Assembly (NCBI GenBank): GCA_020081605.1
Contig: JAHREC010000013.1
Span: forward strand, 6,262,001 to 6,326,000
Length of the DNA: 64,000 bases
Source: Albifimbria verrucaria
Lineage: Eukaryota; Ascomycota; Sordariomycetes; Hypocreales; Stachybotryaceae
Reading direction: 5' to 3'
Both the position numbers and the translations under genes were made by a program. Under the pieces are notes generated by a model, which saw nothing but the letters and a program-made list of their open reading frames with translations, had not been told where the DNA came from and ran no database searches. Shown piece after piece: positions 35,103 through 47,679 of this stretch; position 1 is the first letter of the stretch; each line of letters begins with the position of its first letter.

Positions 35103-36212
35103 ATGGCACCATCCGCGTTTCTTGTTCCTGTTCTCTTCAGTGAATCTTTCCGTCAAGACACCGTCTTCCTGTACATCCAGAACCTGCTGTGCGTTCTGTA
35201 TGCCAAATCTGCGTTCATGATTGATTGGGAAGTTTCTTCGCTGGTCAGAAAGATACTGAGAGCCGACTTGGACTGGCAGTCAGGAATAGGGATGCAACCT
35301 GCTCCCTGAGAACTATCGCTGAAGCCATTTCTGCACAATTATCGATCGGTAAGACCACAAGTACCTGTCATTTGGACGTTTCTGCAATTGATTTTACTTG
35401 ATGCTGAGCTTCATTAGGGTACGACTCTGTTCTATCATTAAGATTACCTCCGGCCGACAGCAACAACGCCCCAAGGATATCCTTGGCGAAGCTAGAGCCG
35501 ATCCCACAGAATGGATACTTCCTGAGCACAGACGACGCAACATCTAGGCCGGCCAATAGACTCTACCAACTTGTGTGCGAGACGCTGGATATGTCTATCA
35601 CAGAAACAATCGGCCAGATGTTCGACGCCCGCATGAAGCGATTTGCGCCAACCCTAACGTTTGTAACTACTCATACCGAGACGGAAAGAAAGACCACCTC
35701 TTGCCAGATGTATCGCTTCTCACTGCTGGACATAAAAGAAGTTTTCGGCATCTCAGCGAGACTGCGTCGACCCCAAGCGTACGACGATTGAAACGAACGC
35801 TCCGTTGGTAACAAACGGGAATGACGATACCGGTGACATTGCACTACCTCCCGGGAATATAAAAGACCTCTCTATTGGGTTCCAAGCGTGGTTTTCCAGA
35901 TTGATAAACGGCTTCAAGGTGGAAAGAGAGGAGATAGACCATGCCAGAGCAAAGTGCGATGAGCTGATGGAGCAGCTGGAGGTGCAAAGGATCGCACTCC
36001 ATGCCAAAGAGGCTCGAATTAGCCAATGGGTTTCTACCGAACGTCAAACTGGGGAGCTGTTGAAGACAGACGCGTCGCTCCTCGACGAAAGATACACAAA
36101 GGCAAAAGAGAAGACCGTAGAGCTACAGCATCGACGCTTGCTATTGAGACTGGACGAGGAGCGGCATGCCCGAGTTCTCGACCAGATTGAGACGGAGAAA
36201 AGTCTTCTATAG
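35103..36212 (+). CDS. Unrecognised coiled-coil protein, tandem copy B (paralogue of A)
   Basis: Predicted 347 aa with one intron at 35349-35417 (69 bp). It parallels copy A: N-terminal 'DTVFLYIQNLLCVLYAK' against 'LRHLENLLCALRAHG', 'GYDSVLSLRLPPAD' against 'TKYDAIRLSKGD', and 'RPANRLYQLVCETLDM' against 'RPADNLYRSVSIKCNE'. Both end in a charged coiled coil, here 'EEIDHARAKCDELMEQLEV' onward. The intron lies just before GYDS, the position where copy A has its intron-like segment. Frame needs one G near 35291 (ATAGGG) and two C in the run near 35770, after which the total is an exact multiple of three. The copies are strongly diverged. Function unknown. Confidence 0.5.
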
Positions 36213-37487
36213 GAGGAAGGTGATTCTCATCTGTCTCGAATCGCCAACTACGGAGTCAATAGCGAGGAGTTGTCGGAAGCCAGAGGACAAGACGAAGAAG
36301 CAGTATCTCCTGTGGTTGCACAGTCTCCCTCCTCCATCGTGGAAGAGTCAAATTAGAGCTGGCTGGATTACGGAGATGAAGGAAGTCAATCACTTTGACT
36401 GAAGTCGTGCAGCGTGTGCTTCTGAGGTTAGCACGAAACTGGCTGGACTTGTGCCATACGATCAGAGAATGTTTGCAACGGTATGGTATTGTTACCTAGA
36501 GTAAATTGGGAAAGTTCGATGGGCATATGACGAGCAATTTATATGCAATCGGGTGACTAGTTCAAAGCGTCAAAAGAATCGTGTTAGCTATACCGAAGAG
36601 AGGCCAAGCGAAGAGATATCAGCAAGTAAAGCCATTATCACAAGCTTATATGTTAAGAGATTGGGCAAGTTAGAAGTGACAGGTATTTTGTTGTTACACT
36701 ATCTTACAGAGATGAAGCTCTGCAATTGAGTTGGAGCGCTATTGTTGCCAAAGCACCTGACGAAACTCGCATATACAAATGAAAAGAAGGTGTGCTCACG
36801 TCTTTGCATTGCTCAGTGAACGTGCCAACGCCACGACCAGTGGTGGCAGCCTCTCTGTTGTCAGCTATGGCGGCAGGCAACAGCCTGGAGCGTTCGTGGT
36901 AGGCCATAACCTTCGGATTGAACGATATAGCGCCTCCATGCTATAAATATTTTTTCATGCAAATGGGGTTACACTGATGGAAGTGTCTTTCTGCATGAGT
37001 ACGGGGCGGCACCATCCTATCTCGACCTATCCTGACTGTGTTTCTGTTGCAAGCAAAGTGACACCCCCAGGCAAGGGTCGCAACCGTGCAGGACGGTCGG
37101 GCACACAGCCACCAGGACAGATTGTAACGAATTTATCCTATCCAATAATATTGAAGGAGTCCTTGGTGTGTAACCTTGCCAGTGTTGTAGTTGAGGTAAT
37201 CTCCTTGAGTTATACCTTTGCCATGTCAGAATCAGCATTTCTCCGCGAGGCTGCGACACTGCCCCCAACTGGTCGCATGCAGTCTAATCGGCATTTTTAT
37301 AGATGCTGCTCTCATAAACTAAAGCATATTATAATAAGCTCAATACCCGTGCTTCCCATATTGGATTGCATCGGCTTGTTTTATTACACCCAGGCCGGAA
37401 AAAGCTCGTTAGCAACAAACATAATTCTGCTTGAAACACCTCAACGCTCAAGCCAGGTCTGGCAAAAGTCCCCAAAATAGCGCCGAA
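36213..37487. other. Intergenic region
   Basis: 1.3 kb, moderately AT-rich, with no supported gene. The last part should hold the promoter of the DUF3433 gene. Confidence 0.5.
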
Positions 37488-40400
37488 ATGAGTGACCACA
37501 ATATGTCCTATGATTTACTGCCAGGCTTCTGTTCTGCGAGAGAAAATAACGGATCTAACTCGAGGCATTTTGGATACAATGAAATTGAAGATCCATCTTC
37601 GACAATTCCCAGCTCTAAAGATTCTGCAACAGCCACTCAAGCCGAAGAAAATAATGGCCAGTCCAAGTGGAAACCCTTTTGGTTATCACGAGGAACGCTT
37701 ACTGGTTTTGCCTGCCTCTTCGCTACTCTGCTTCTTGTATCAGGCGTATTGCATTATTGCTCTGAGAAGTACCACGGTATAAGCAGGCAGAAGGCGCAGA
37801 ATTATTATGCTTGGAAGTATGGTCCTACAGCATGTAAGTTAACATATGCTTCGAGACCTTGCTGCAATGGTTGACAGTGTACCAGTATTTCTTATAATTA
37901 ATGCTCTCTGGACACAAGTAGACTACTTAAACAAGATATTAATGCCCTGGAAAGAGCTGCAATCTGGTCCAGCATCTGCCGACAAAACCCTCCTTTTGGA
38001 CTACTTGTCTCCGATCATACCAGTAAGCCTATGGGTAGCACTAAAAAATAAGCATTGGGCAGTTGTGGTCTCAAGTTCGGGGCAGTTGCTCATCACCTTA
38101 GCGGTTCGTAACCTGGGATTTGCTTCTGATTGAGGTGCTAACTCTAGAGGATAGACTGTTTTATCTACTGGGTTGTTCAGACTTGAGGGAACTGAACTGA
38201 CTCGACAGCGACCGGACTTCCAGCAGAAAAGTGCATTCCAACCCCGGGAAATAAGAGCTTGTTTGAACCGTCAGACAAAGCTCTTAATGCTCCTGCATTG
38301 TACTATGCAGTCAATAACCATGGAACTCGTTACCCCTCTGGAACATCAAATGATGTGGTAGTACCAGAAATAGGACTTCCGCCGTTCTCATCGGACATCG
38401 TCTACTATGTCACGCACGTCGAGGGCTTAAAAGTCAACTATGATTGTGAGGTTTTGCAGTTCGCTGATTTCAATTGGGTATACCAAGAGCCGGATAAATA
38501 TCATGGAAATTTCGTAGCGAACATAACAAACCGAGGTTGTGCTATCAGGCGTGTAGACCTGGTACCAGGCTCTGGGGATGATGCGAGATCGGGAAAGGCA
38601 TCCATCTATAGCGCTCAATTCGCGTACTACCCATGCAACACATCCTTTGACTACGCGAATGTCGATACGAAGTGGTTCCCACCCGTAAACGAGGAGGACT
38701 CGAACGCGGAACATCGTTTACTCATGGTTGTGAGTGAAAGGCGATTCCTCAATCGCAATGAATCTCAATCAATACCTGGGTATGGATATGTTCATCGAAT
38801 ATCAGGGTACTGTGCAAGTCTTCTTATTTCCTTGGTCAATTCGAAGTTCAGAAACCTAGGCAAAGTGATGGATCAGCAAATGCCCACTATTTACAAACAC
38901 CAGGCTATCCGAAAAGGAAGTTGGAAGGCTTTAGGGATGACCTATTGGGCCAGATCCTGTACCACGAGGTAGAAGGTTGGAACCTAGGCACCGGGGTGGA
39001 CACCTTCAGCTATGACAGAATGCCCATATTCTTCAGGATCATGTCTTGGATGAATGGCAACTCAACGCTGGAACCGTTCCTGAACTCTAGTCTGCTCGTC
39101 AATCTTAGCACTCACATCTGTGAAGGTATATCAACGCAAATATTGCGCAATATTGCTCTTAAACCTAGGAGCAACAATCTGACTGGCAATATAACTTGGG
39201 TTGAAGACCGTTTAAAGACCGACCTACCAACGATAACTGCGCTTAGTGGGATATTCTTAGTCCTGTTTGCAGCTTCCATCACGACCATCTACATATGCCC
39301 TATGTCTTCTGTACCTATCAAGCCTCATTCAATTGCTTCGATAGCGGCAATCCTTGCCTTCAGTCCTAGCTTCGACAGGATGATCAAGAAGGCAAATATA
39401 TTCTCCCTCGACAAGTTTCGCGCCATAATAGGAAGGACGCCCTTTCAAAGTGCTTGGGCTCGGGAGAATACTGACGTCTTTTCTATCGAGCCTGCCCTGG
39501 AAGAGGATGGTCCGTTGAACAATCGAAACTCCGACAAAGTCTCAAATTCAGCTACTTGGTGGTGTCCATTTGCCAGCACTCTCTGGTTTCTACTGATTGC
39601 CGCCATTCTGCCAATTGCATCTATTATTGTTCTTGAACTTACACAGCAGTGGTCAGACAAGCACAATGGTTTTCTAGAAATCGACTCAAGTATTTTAGCA
39701 ACCTTGATTCTATACATACCCACCATAATCTCTCTTATAATTTCCGCTATTTACGCAGGACTCGAATTCAATATTTCTTTACTTGCGCCCTTTGCCGCCC
39801 TGAGAAAGGGCAAAGCAAAGGCCTCGCAGTCGCTAAAAATGCAGCTTGGAGGCAAATTCCTGCCGCATGCTCTTTACTTATCTCTCAAAGCAAAGAATTA
39901 CGCTGTGGCAATGGCTTTGATTGGAAACTTTGTTGCCGGCTTCCTTGTCATTGTTGTCTCTGGTCTTTTTAAGCCTATTGATACGACAAAAGCCCGAGAG
40001 CATACCATGTTCACCACCGACAAGTTCAATTTCAACATCACTAACTTGGACCTGGGCGATGAGGTTCCAGCAGTTGCATCTCTGGTCGAATTTTCCAACT
40101 TGAGCTATCCTAAATGGACATATCAAGACCTCGTGTTTAATCACCTGAACTATAACAGCAGCGAACAAGCCGCAAATATGACTTTTGCAGCAAAGCTTCC
40201 GGCCATCAAACCAAAATTGAGATGTGCCTCTGTAAAGGATAACAATAGAGTTGTTACTAGTCTCAGCAAGGCCGCAGGGGATCGACATGTACGGAGTCTG
40301 GATGAGGAGCCTACGGGTGTGATTGTGGAGCCCAGTAACGAAGCCTATATTGTCATTAAGACCAGTTTGGAAACCAAGGACTGGTGCGAGTTCCTGTCCT

Positions 40401-41458
40401 CTGGCAACAGCTCACATACTCCCATAACCGCTAGCTTGCTGCAGTATTTTCCAGCCATTCTGGGATCCAACAATACTTTTGCTCTCTCCGATGGCTTGAA
40501 GTGGTATGAGAATGGCCGGGTTGGTGGAACGAACAAATTCGCGTCGCACTACACTTATACCGGACCGGACTCTCCACGGACAATAAAGGGATGTCCAAGT
40601 TTCTCTATGACTTTAGGCAGTGTTGATTTATCAAGTGTAACAAACTTCGAAAGTATGCCAAGCTACAACCTAGACACAGAGATCGTCACAATTTTGTGTC
40701 ATTTGAACTTGGAGGAAGTCTTTGCTGATGTTCAATTCACACTTCCGCACTTTGAATTGAACATGACTCCGCGCCCTGATGAAGAGTCGGCTAAGCTTCT
40801 TTATAACACAGATGCCGGTATGAGCTTTGATTTTACTGCGGAGGATTTGATCACTGGCTTGCCGAGCGATGGAGACTTTCCAACTGGAGTTACATGGTCT
40901 GTAGCAGACTCTTTCATGCTAGCATTGCTTCATGCGAAAGAAAAACCTCCCTTGGAGTCTTTATTGGGGAAGCATAATGCTGATAATCTTTTGAGAGCAG
41001 TTTCTCGTGTGTCTGAGAGATATATTGCCCAGGCTATCTCATTGAATGCAAGAACTAATGTGGAAGAGGGTGGTCCAGTCTCATTCAACGGCACTTTGAC
41101 ATCAAAATCCAAGCGCCTGCAGCAGAGCCGAGAGACTAAGATTGCAACTCAGATCATGCTAGCCATTATCGTCGTCTGTGCTACTGCTAGCAGGTTGTTG
41201 ATGCCGATACAAATTATCCTACCTCATTGTCCTAACTCAATCGCTGGAACAGCGTTGCTATTGAGTGGAAGCTCTCTAACAGAGGAGCGTGCCGTGTCTT
41301 CGCAACTGAAAAATAAAGAGTCTTTGGCGTCGTGGATTGCCAATATGATTGATGAACGCACATTCAGTCTGAAATGGTGGCCAACAGCAGAAGGAAACCA
41401 GAGGTACTACATTGATGTTGACACAGATGACACCTCTGGCACGAAGACGGCAGTATAG
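37488..41458 (+). CDS. Double DUF3433 multipass membrane protein
   Basis: About 1,289 aa in three exons with introns 37834-37885 (52 bp) and 38104-38154 (51 bp). After a polar N-terminus the first membrane segment is 'TLTGFACLFATLLLVSGVLH'. The DUF3433 block follows: 'INALWTQVDYLNKILMPW', 'TLLLDYLSPIIPVSLWVALK', 'KHWAVVVSSSGQLL' and 'STGLFRLEGTEL'. A second copy starts near 39220 ('VPIKPHSIASIAAILA', 'YAGLEFNISLLAPFAALRKG', 'KAKNYAVAMALIGNFVAGF'). Several N-glycosylation-type sequons lie in the two large loops. DUF3433 proteins are fungal surface or plasma-membrane proteins of unknown role. One base is missing near 38244 (FQPPGNK) and near 38937 (ALGDDLL). The start at 37488 is the ATG nearest the conserved part; an in-frame ATG lies at 37431. 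Confidence 0.85.
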
Positions 41459-43211
41459 AAGCCACACGAGATTCTTGTCTATTTTTCGTGCCATGTTTTC
41501 GAATCTTCAACTTGACAAATTTTGGACTCTTCAAAAGTTGCTTGTGAAATCATTAGTATAGATGATGTTGTCGAGCTTCGTCGGCCGGTATGGATATCTA
41601 GTTTTTGATGTCTCACCAAACCGGCTTTCACCCTTTGCGTGCAGTTCTGGAGCTATAAAACATTTCTTTGACCATCTGGGCGTGATTCCGAGCGATAAAT
41701 CATAGTCCATTATTTCAAAATTACCGTTGCAGTCAGTGCCCGCAGTCGACGAGCCGCGAAGAGCAATACGCTACTCAATTTTCTGCCGGGATCGCGACTG
41801 GGGCACGAGGGAGGGACCAGCCAGCTCAGCGGCAGTAGACTTGGCTAAGGCAGCATAGTCTACATGACTGGCTAGGGCTAGGACCTGGAGCAAGCCCGGG
41901 AGGTAGAGATGCCTCGTTGATTAAATAATTGTAGGTGATCAAAATGCCAACTCAAGAATTATAGGCACTTATGGTGAGGGCAGTAGAGCTCATATTGCTT
42001 GAAATCCCATTATATAGTTTCAACATAATAACACCAAGAATATGTATTTAGCTATATGTATTGCTGTGCTTCATCGCTTGCTTCAAATAGCTCTCTCAGT
42101 CCCAAAATGTAGCGTTTTACAGGATACCCCTAGCTGTTTGCATTGGGGTCCATATGTTTAGGCTTGGCGCTGGGCTTCCTATTTCAGATAAATTGCTTAA
42201 TCCCCTATGCATCACCCTGGGAACATATGCTCTTATGCGGCGCATGTGCTCAGCCCTGGGGCCTGGCTCCTCCATTTTGGAGACATGGGTCTGTAACTCG
42301 TGCTACCTTCTACTTTTACTTGGGGAGTCGTGGTACATATTCGGTCAATTTTCCTAATAACTGTTCTTTCAGTCAGTCCTGAATACTCAATTTATTTATT
42401 ACGTCGAGAAGTCATATGTATTCAATCTAATTACAAATGTCAACTGGAAACATATGAAAGATGTGAGGCTTAATTTGGGAATGTCCGTATTGGAAAAACG
42501 GCATCGGTGTAAGCATCTATTATGAGTGAGCACCGCCCAAGGAAGCCTGTGAGCTGCTTAAGACTATAATTTCTAACGACTTGGCCTAATTCGGTATCCG
42601 TAATGCCCATGATGCCCTGGTAGACCACCACCCCAGTGGCGGGTGTGGCGCCTTATTACTCGATTTCCAAATCCCCACCATGTTTCTAAAGACTGGTACA
42701 TGGACTTTCAGCGTGGATGCGAGACTGGGATATGAGGCCAATACATGCTTATTTGCTATGTCGGTAACGCAATGATTGGACGGTGAATAACGGAAGGCGG
42801 GCATCCCGAGATGTATGCTACCGTCGTCACCGGGGGCTGCATGAAGGTTGTGCATAAGATGGATGGAGCAACAGACCGCCAGATGACTGTGCTGCAGCAT
42901 GCTGTGAGTGACCAGAAAACGGTAAATACATCTATGTCTGTGGTGAGCTGTGCCGACTGTGCATGGGAATTAATTGCAGAATGGGAACTCGAGTCGTCCC
43001 ACCGGCTCCTCCATGTTCAACTCAGCCATTATCTATGCTACGGACACAGCCTCATCCTGGGGCGGAATTAATGAATCAAGCCTCTTTACAGTGTAATGTG
43101 CTTTTACTAGGGTTGAGTTGTTTAACGTTTCAGCCTGGAACTGGCTGACAGTGCGCATCGACAGCCATTAACTTAGATCCACCATCTTTTGGGGGCCGAA
43201 TCTGGCAGGCT
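41459..43211. other. AT-rich intergenic region
   Basis: 1.75 kb. Open frames are under 105 codons and without domain signals. Confidence 0.5.
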
Positions 43212-45371
43212 GTGAAGCGCATGTTCACCATAAAAGCCAGGCAGGTTCCTAGCGCTCGTTACCTCTGTACGGCACAGCGACCGTGCCGACATCCGTTTAC
43301 TATGGCGAGATGGTCAACCGTGCAGCAGGCACGGTGGCGGCGAGTGGCTCTTGCATTCTCTCTCTTGGCCCTCATGACATTCCTCTTCAACCTGTGCTTC
43401 ACTCTGTTTTTGATGATTGGGCGCAGGCAGACTATTCAGGACGGTATTGGTGTCTTTGCCGAGCTCAGCTGTAAGCGGAGTAAAACGGTTAACACACTTT
43501 TACACATCCTTATAAACATCATAAGCACCATCCTACTTGCCGGAAGCAACTATTGTATGCAATGTGTCATGGCACCGACTCGGGTGCAGGTCGACGACGC
43601 CCACCAGAATCGAAGATGGCTAGACATAGGCGTCCCGAGCGTTCGGAATTTGTGGAACACCCGTTGGAGGAACAGAGCACTATGGGTGCTTCTGTCGGTT
43701 TCTTCAATTCCGTTGCACTTGTTGTAAGCATTTGAACACCCAGTTCGCCTCATACGATTAACATCGGTCTGCTGTAGTTACAACTCCGCAATCTTGGCAT
43801 CGGTGTCAGTCAATCATTACAATATCCTTCACGTAGCAGTGGATGACCTACGGCCAAAGAGCTTTTTGAGAATGAGGAAATCAGGTTGGACGACTGCTGA
43901 GGCGCAACAAATATTCGATGCAATCGGTGATGGTACCTTGACAAGAATAGATCTAAATGTACCCGACAGTTTCATAGGGTATGAAAACCCTCTGCAGTCA
44001 CGTCTAGGTACGGTACTTTTGGTCTTAAACGGCTCCAGCTCCGGGCTTCACCCTCTCAAAAGCCCTAGCCAGACGCAAGAAGAATTTTCCGATAATTCGT
44101 GGCTTTCTTGCAGCCGCGAAGAAAGCTTTCAATGTGTACAGAGAGGCATGGGCGGTTTATACTACGCAGGGTATTCCGCTACATCGCGACCTATTTTGGA
44201 GGCATACTTCCAACCGACCCCGGAGATATGCAAGCTTCAATTCAGCCTTCCACTTTGTTGGACAGTTACATGTCTCAACCTACTCAAGGGTCTACTAATG
44301 CTGCTTATTGCGGCTGGGGATTTTAAGGATCCCTATTCACCATCGGCGATGCTGTGGCTTCATTTCTTCGACGCCCAGATCCTCACACCAAGTCGATGTC
44401 TCTACATGCCATGAGAGACTTCCGGCGTAGTCGGGGCCGTTGGCCTAGTACGGGACGGATGTTCAAGATGCAACCTCGCTTGAAGTTCTCAGCAGCGAGC
44501 AACATCCATTGGTGTTCGTCCATGATACTGTACGTCTCTGGTGACTCTGTGCGCAGATATATGCTGACCTGGACTCTAGTATGGCTTTTTCCTTGATCAT
44601 TATGACAATATTAATTAAATGGAGATGTGAACTGCTGCCAAAGAATACCAGAGGGGAGCGGGTTTCTGCTTCTGCATGGGGTTTCGGAGTACCCAAAGTC
44701 GCAACAATGATACGCTGGACTTTGGGGACAGGACCTTCATCACTTTTGAAGAATGCTCTGGTGGCCAACTCTCCTCAACTTTTGGTGTCAGTCATATACA
44801 TCATGTTCAACTCTTTGTTCACTCGCCTAGCAATTGCTGTTGAATGGAACAGCTATAGTATCAGAAGAAAAGGGCTAAGAGTGAGCTCTGATCCAAAAGG
44901 GGCCCAACGCCAGACGTACTTCTTGGAACTCCCATGTAGGTATTCCTTTTCATTGTTTCCGCATCAGCAGGTCTCCATTGGCTTGTTTCGCAAACCATAT
45001 TTGTTGTGGCTCTGGAGGGTTACCGAGTTTCGGAGCACAATTTATTTGAGATGGAATCGACAGGATACCTGAGTTCCACGATCTGCGGCTGGTCACCACT
45101 ACCTGCAATTCTTGTTTTAGCGGTCGGTTTCGTAATCACATTCTTTACTCTCATTACCGGACTTTTTCGCCTGCATCCATACGGCATGCCGATAGCAGGA
45201 AGCTGTAGCGCAGCGATTGCTGCTGCTTGCCACCCTGAACGAGACGAACCGAACGCATGGGAGAAGCCAGTGAAATGGGGTGCTATCAAGTCAAAAGATG
45301 GCGAAACAGAACACTGCTCGTTCTCTAGCCTTCAAGTTAAGCCACCGAAGGTGGGAACTATATACAAATGA
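43212..45371 (+). CDS. DUF6536 multipass membrane protein
   Basis: About 685 aa. The defining N-terminal block is clear: 'RWRRVALAFSLLALMTFLFN', 'GRRQTIQDGIGVFAELSC', 'LLHILINIISTILLAGSNYC', 'RRWLDIGVPSVRNL' and 'ALWVLLSVSSIPLHLLYNSA'. Further membrane segments lie at about 350-375, 450-470 and near the end ('FVVALEGYRVSEHNLFEMES', 'AILVLAVGFVITFFTLITG'). Introns are 43724-43777 and 44530-44579. One base is missing near 44330 (DPLFTIGDAVASF) and one in a T or C run near 44950. The start is uncertain: ATGs at 43212, 43221 and 43302 are all in frame, and 43302 (MARWS) is closest to the domain. Family function is unknown. Confidence 0.8.
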
Positions 45372-45765
45372 CAACATTGACAGATCATATTAATGGAATA
45401 TACTGGTAGGAAACCTCGAGGACTTAATATACTAGCCCAGGGTCATGTCGACTTCAGTAGAGAAGTCGCCGCATTTAACTAGAAATAGAGCATATAATCA
45501 CTGAGTCCTTTTTAATTGAGTACATTATCCTCTGAAAAACCCTCCCATGTCTGAGTTTCCTTGATTAATTCTCGTTAAATTTATTCAAAGCTGTCGTGAG
45601 ATATGAAGCGGTCCACGACGACGTTGGTGCATGTTTCTCCAGTGATTTGCTACGACAAGTAGGAAGCTCAACACAATGCGGCCTGTTAAGATATGTGTAA
45701 CAGCACTACATACAGTTCTCTCTGTCTGTAAAGATTCCTACATGTAATACGCACAGAATGAGAAT
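45372..45765. other. Intergenic between convergent genes
   Basis: Nothing recognised in 394 bp. Confidence 0.5.
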
Positions 45766-47236
45766 CTAATGCTTCCCATATGAGAATGCACCAGACCTGT
45801 GTGGCGTGGAGATGTTCGTCTTCCTATCCCGGCCTAAATCAAGGGCCCGTTTGAATACTCGTTCGAGGGCCTCGACTGATTCTATTCCAAGCTCTGCAAA
45901 AGGTCAGCTAAAAAACACAAAGTAAGATGGACAGATCAGATGGGGATATATGGTAGGGGGAAACTGTCAATACGCACGGTAATGTGTGACGATTCGTCCA
46001 TTGAGCAATTTCACTTGTTCTTCTTCTCCAATGGCGACAAATTCCGCGTCTGTGATTTTGGCTGCCTTGAGGTCCAGCCATACCATATTTGTTTCCTGTT
46101 CCAGTCCAGGTTGAATCTGTCCACCTAGAGAGACCCAGCTATCTTGGAGCCGCTTAGCAATGGCACTGGAGCGTGGAATGAGATCTCCGGAAAGAAAGAC
46201 CGAGTCCACCGCGAAACGAGCGGGTGCGGAAAGCAGTCCTGTTTGTCGCATGCCACCGCCAAGAGCTTTTCTAAAATGTCGCGCACGCGAAATGACTTCC
46301 GGAGATCGGGAGAGCAGGATGGAACCAGCTGGGGCACCCAGTGATTTGGAGAAGCATAAGGTAACGGTGTCTAATAATGCGCAGTACTCTTTCAGAAGCC
46401 GCTTCGCATTCTCGGCTGCTTCATTGAGCGATACGGACTTGCCCGCGGGGAGCGGAGGGTAGCAGGCATTCCAAAGTCTGGCGCCATCCATGTGTAGTAA
46501 AATCCTGTGAGCCTTAGCATACTCGGATATCCTTTGAGCTCATCCAAAGGCATAATCTTCCCTCCCCGAGTGTTCTCCACAGCGATCACTCTGGTAGGGG
46601 CGCAATGGGTGTCACCGTCGTCTGGGACAACGTTGGCAGCTATCTCGTCAACAGTCAAGTATTGCTTGTTCTGGGGAATAACCGGTATGAGGTGGACTTG
46701 TGAGAACATGGAAGTCATACCGCATTCATATTCGAAAATATGGCTTCGGCGATCGCAGACAAGGCTGTACGGGGGCTGCTTGAGTAGACTACGGATGGCA
46801 ATCTGATTGCCCATGGTACCGGAGGACACAAACACGGCGTGTGGAAGTCCAGTTAAATCTGCGATGTAAGCCTCAAGGTCATTCGTGGGGCCATCTTCCG
46901 AGAAGACATCATCCCCAAGAGCCTGAGCCGATGACAATATGGAGTTGAGCATGGCGCCGGTGGGCAAAGTGGTTGTGTCGCCTGAGCCGCCAAGATTTAG
47001 CCTCATTCACGCTTCCAAAGACGCGAGGGTGACGCACTTCGGAAGTCATTGGCCGCAGAATTTGGCAGGGAATCAAAGTTCTGTTGCCATGCGCCCAGCG
47101 CTTCAGAAGCCTTTGTTCGCAATTGACCCGTCACCGTGACAGGACATGTTGTGAGAAGCGCTGGTCGAACGGCAAGACTCGATAAGCTCGACAGTCTGGA
47201 CCGTCCAAGACGGCAGAAGGCTTTGTGCATTGACAC
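45766..47236 (-). CDS. Threonine aldolase (PLP enzyme) with mitochondrial-type presequence
   Basis: 443 aa. Exon 1 (47236-47038) starts MSMHKAFCRLGRSRLSSLSS and stays Arg/Ser-rich without acids for about 45 residues, as in a mitochondrial targeting peptide. It runs into the catalytic domain at 'NDFRSDTTTLPTGAM' across intron 46982-47037 (56 bp). Family landmarks follow: 'DDVFSEDGPTNDLEAYIADL', 'FVSSGTMGNQIAI', 'VIAVENTRGGKIMP', 'HMDGARLWNA' and the PLP-lysine region 'TLCFSKSLGAPAGSIL'. A last intron at 45894-45977 (84 bp) joins HYQ to LGIESVEALERV. Threonine aldolases split L-threonine or allo-threonine into glycine and acetaldehyde. One G is missing near 46530 (KGISEYAKAHR). A naive call starting at 47006 loses the presequence and the FRSD motif. 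Confidence 0.87.
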
Positions 47237-47679
47237 TAAAGCTATTGAAGGCTGGCGAAATCTTCGTAGAAAACGCTTACCTGGCGAAACACGTTGCTGT
47301 GCTGTTCAACTATGGCGGAGACAAGTTCAAATTGGGGCGAGAGGCTATCCTAGCAACTAGGTACGTTGATTGGAGAGCTAATGCCGAGCTCCGGAACAAG
47401 CATGGCCTAGTAAGGATTCATGCTGGCGAAAATGCCGCCTGCTACCCTGTCCCCGAATACTGAGTAAGTGTCAAAACAGGAGGATGGTCTAGAAAATCAG
47501 AGACATTGGATAAAAACACAAGGCATAGAGGTGAATTGGCCGGACAGTTTATGTCATGTTGTAACTCTATTGTCTAGGCTATTGAGGCTGATTGCATCTA
47601 GCCGAGAGGCTCCTCACAAGGAGAGATGAGCATTGCAAACCCTGCAATATAATGCCAGCAATCTTTATGGCCTCTGGCT
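47237..47679. other. Intergenic region
   Basis: A 77-codon open frame at 47230-47463 (+) has no recognised relatives and overlaps the threonine aldolase start, so I do not call it. Confidence 0.45.

Noticed and set aside
47230..47463. 77-codon plus-strand frame (LLKAGEIFVENAYLAKH)
   Set aside because: Overlaps the threonine aldolase first exon and has no recognised relatives or splice context.
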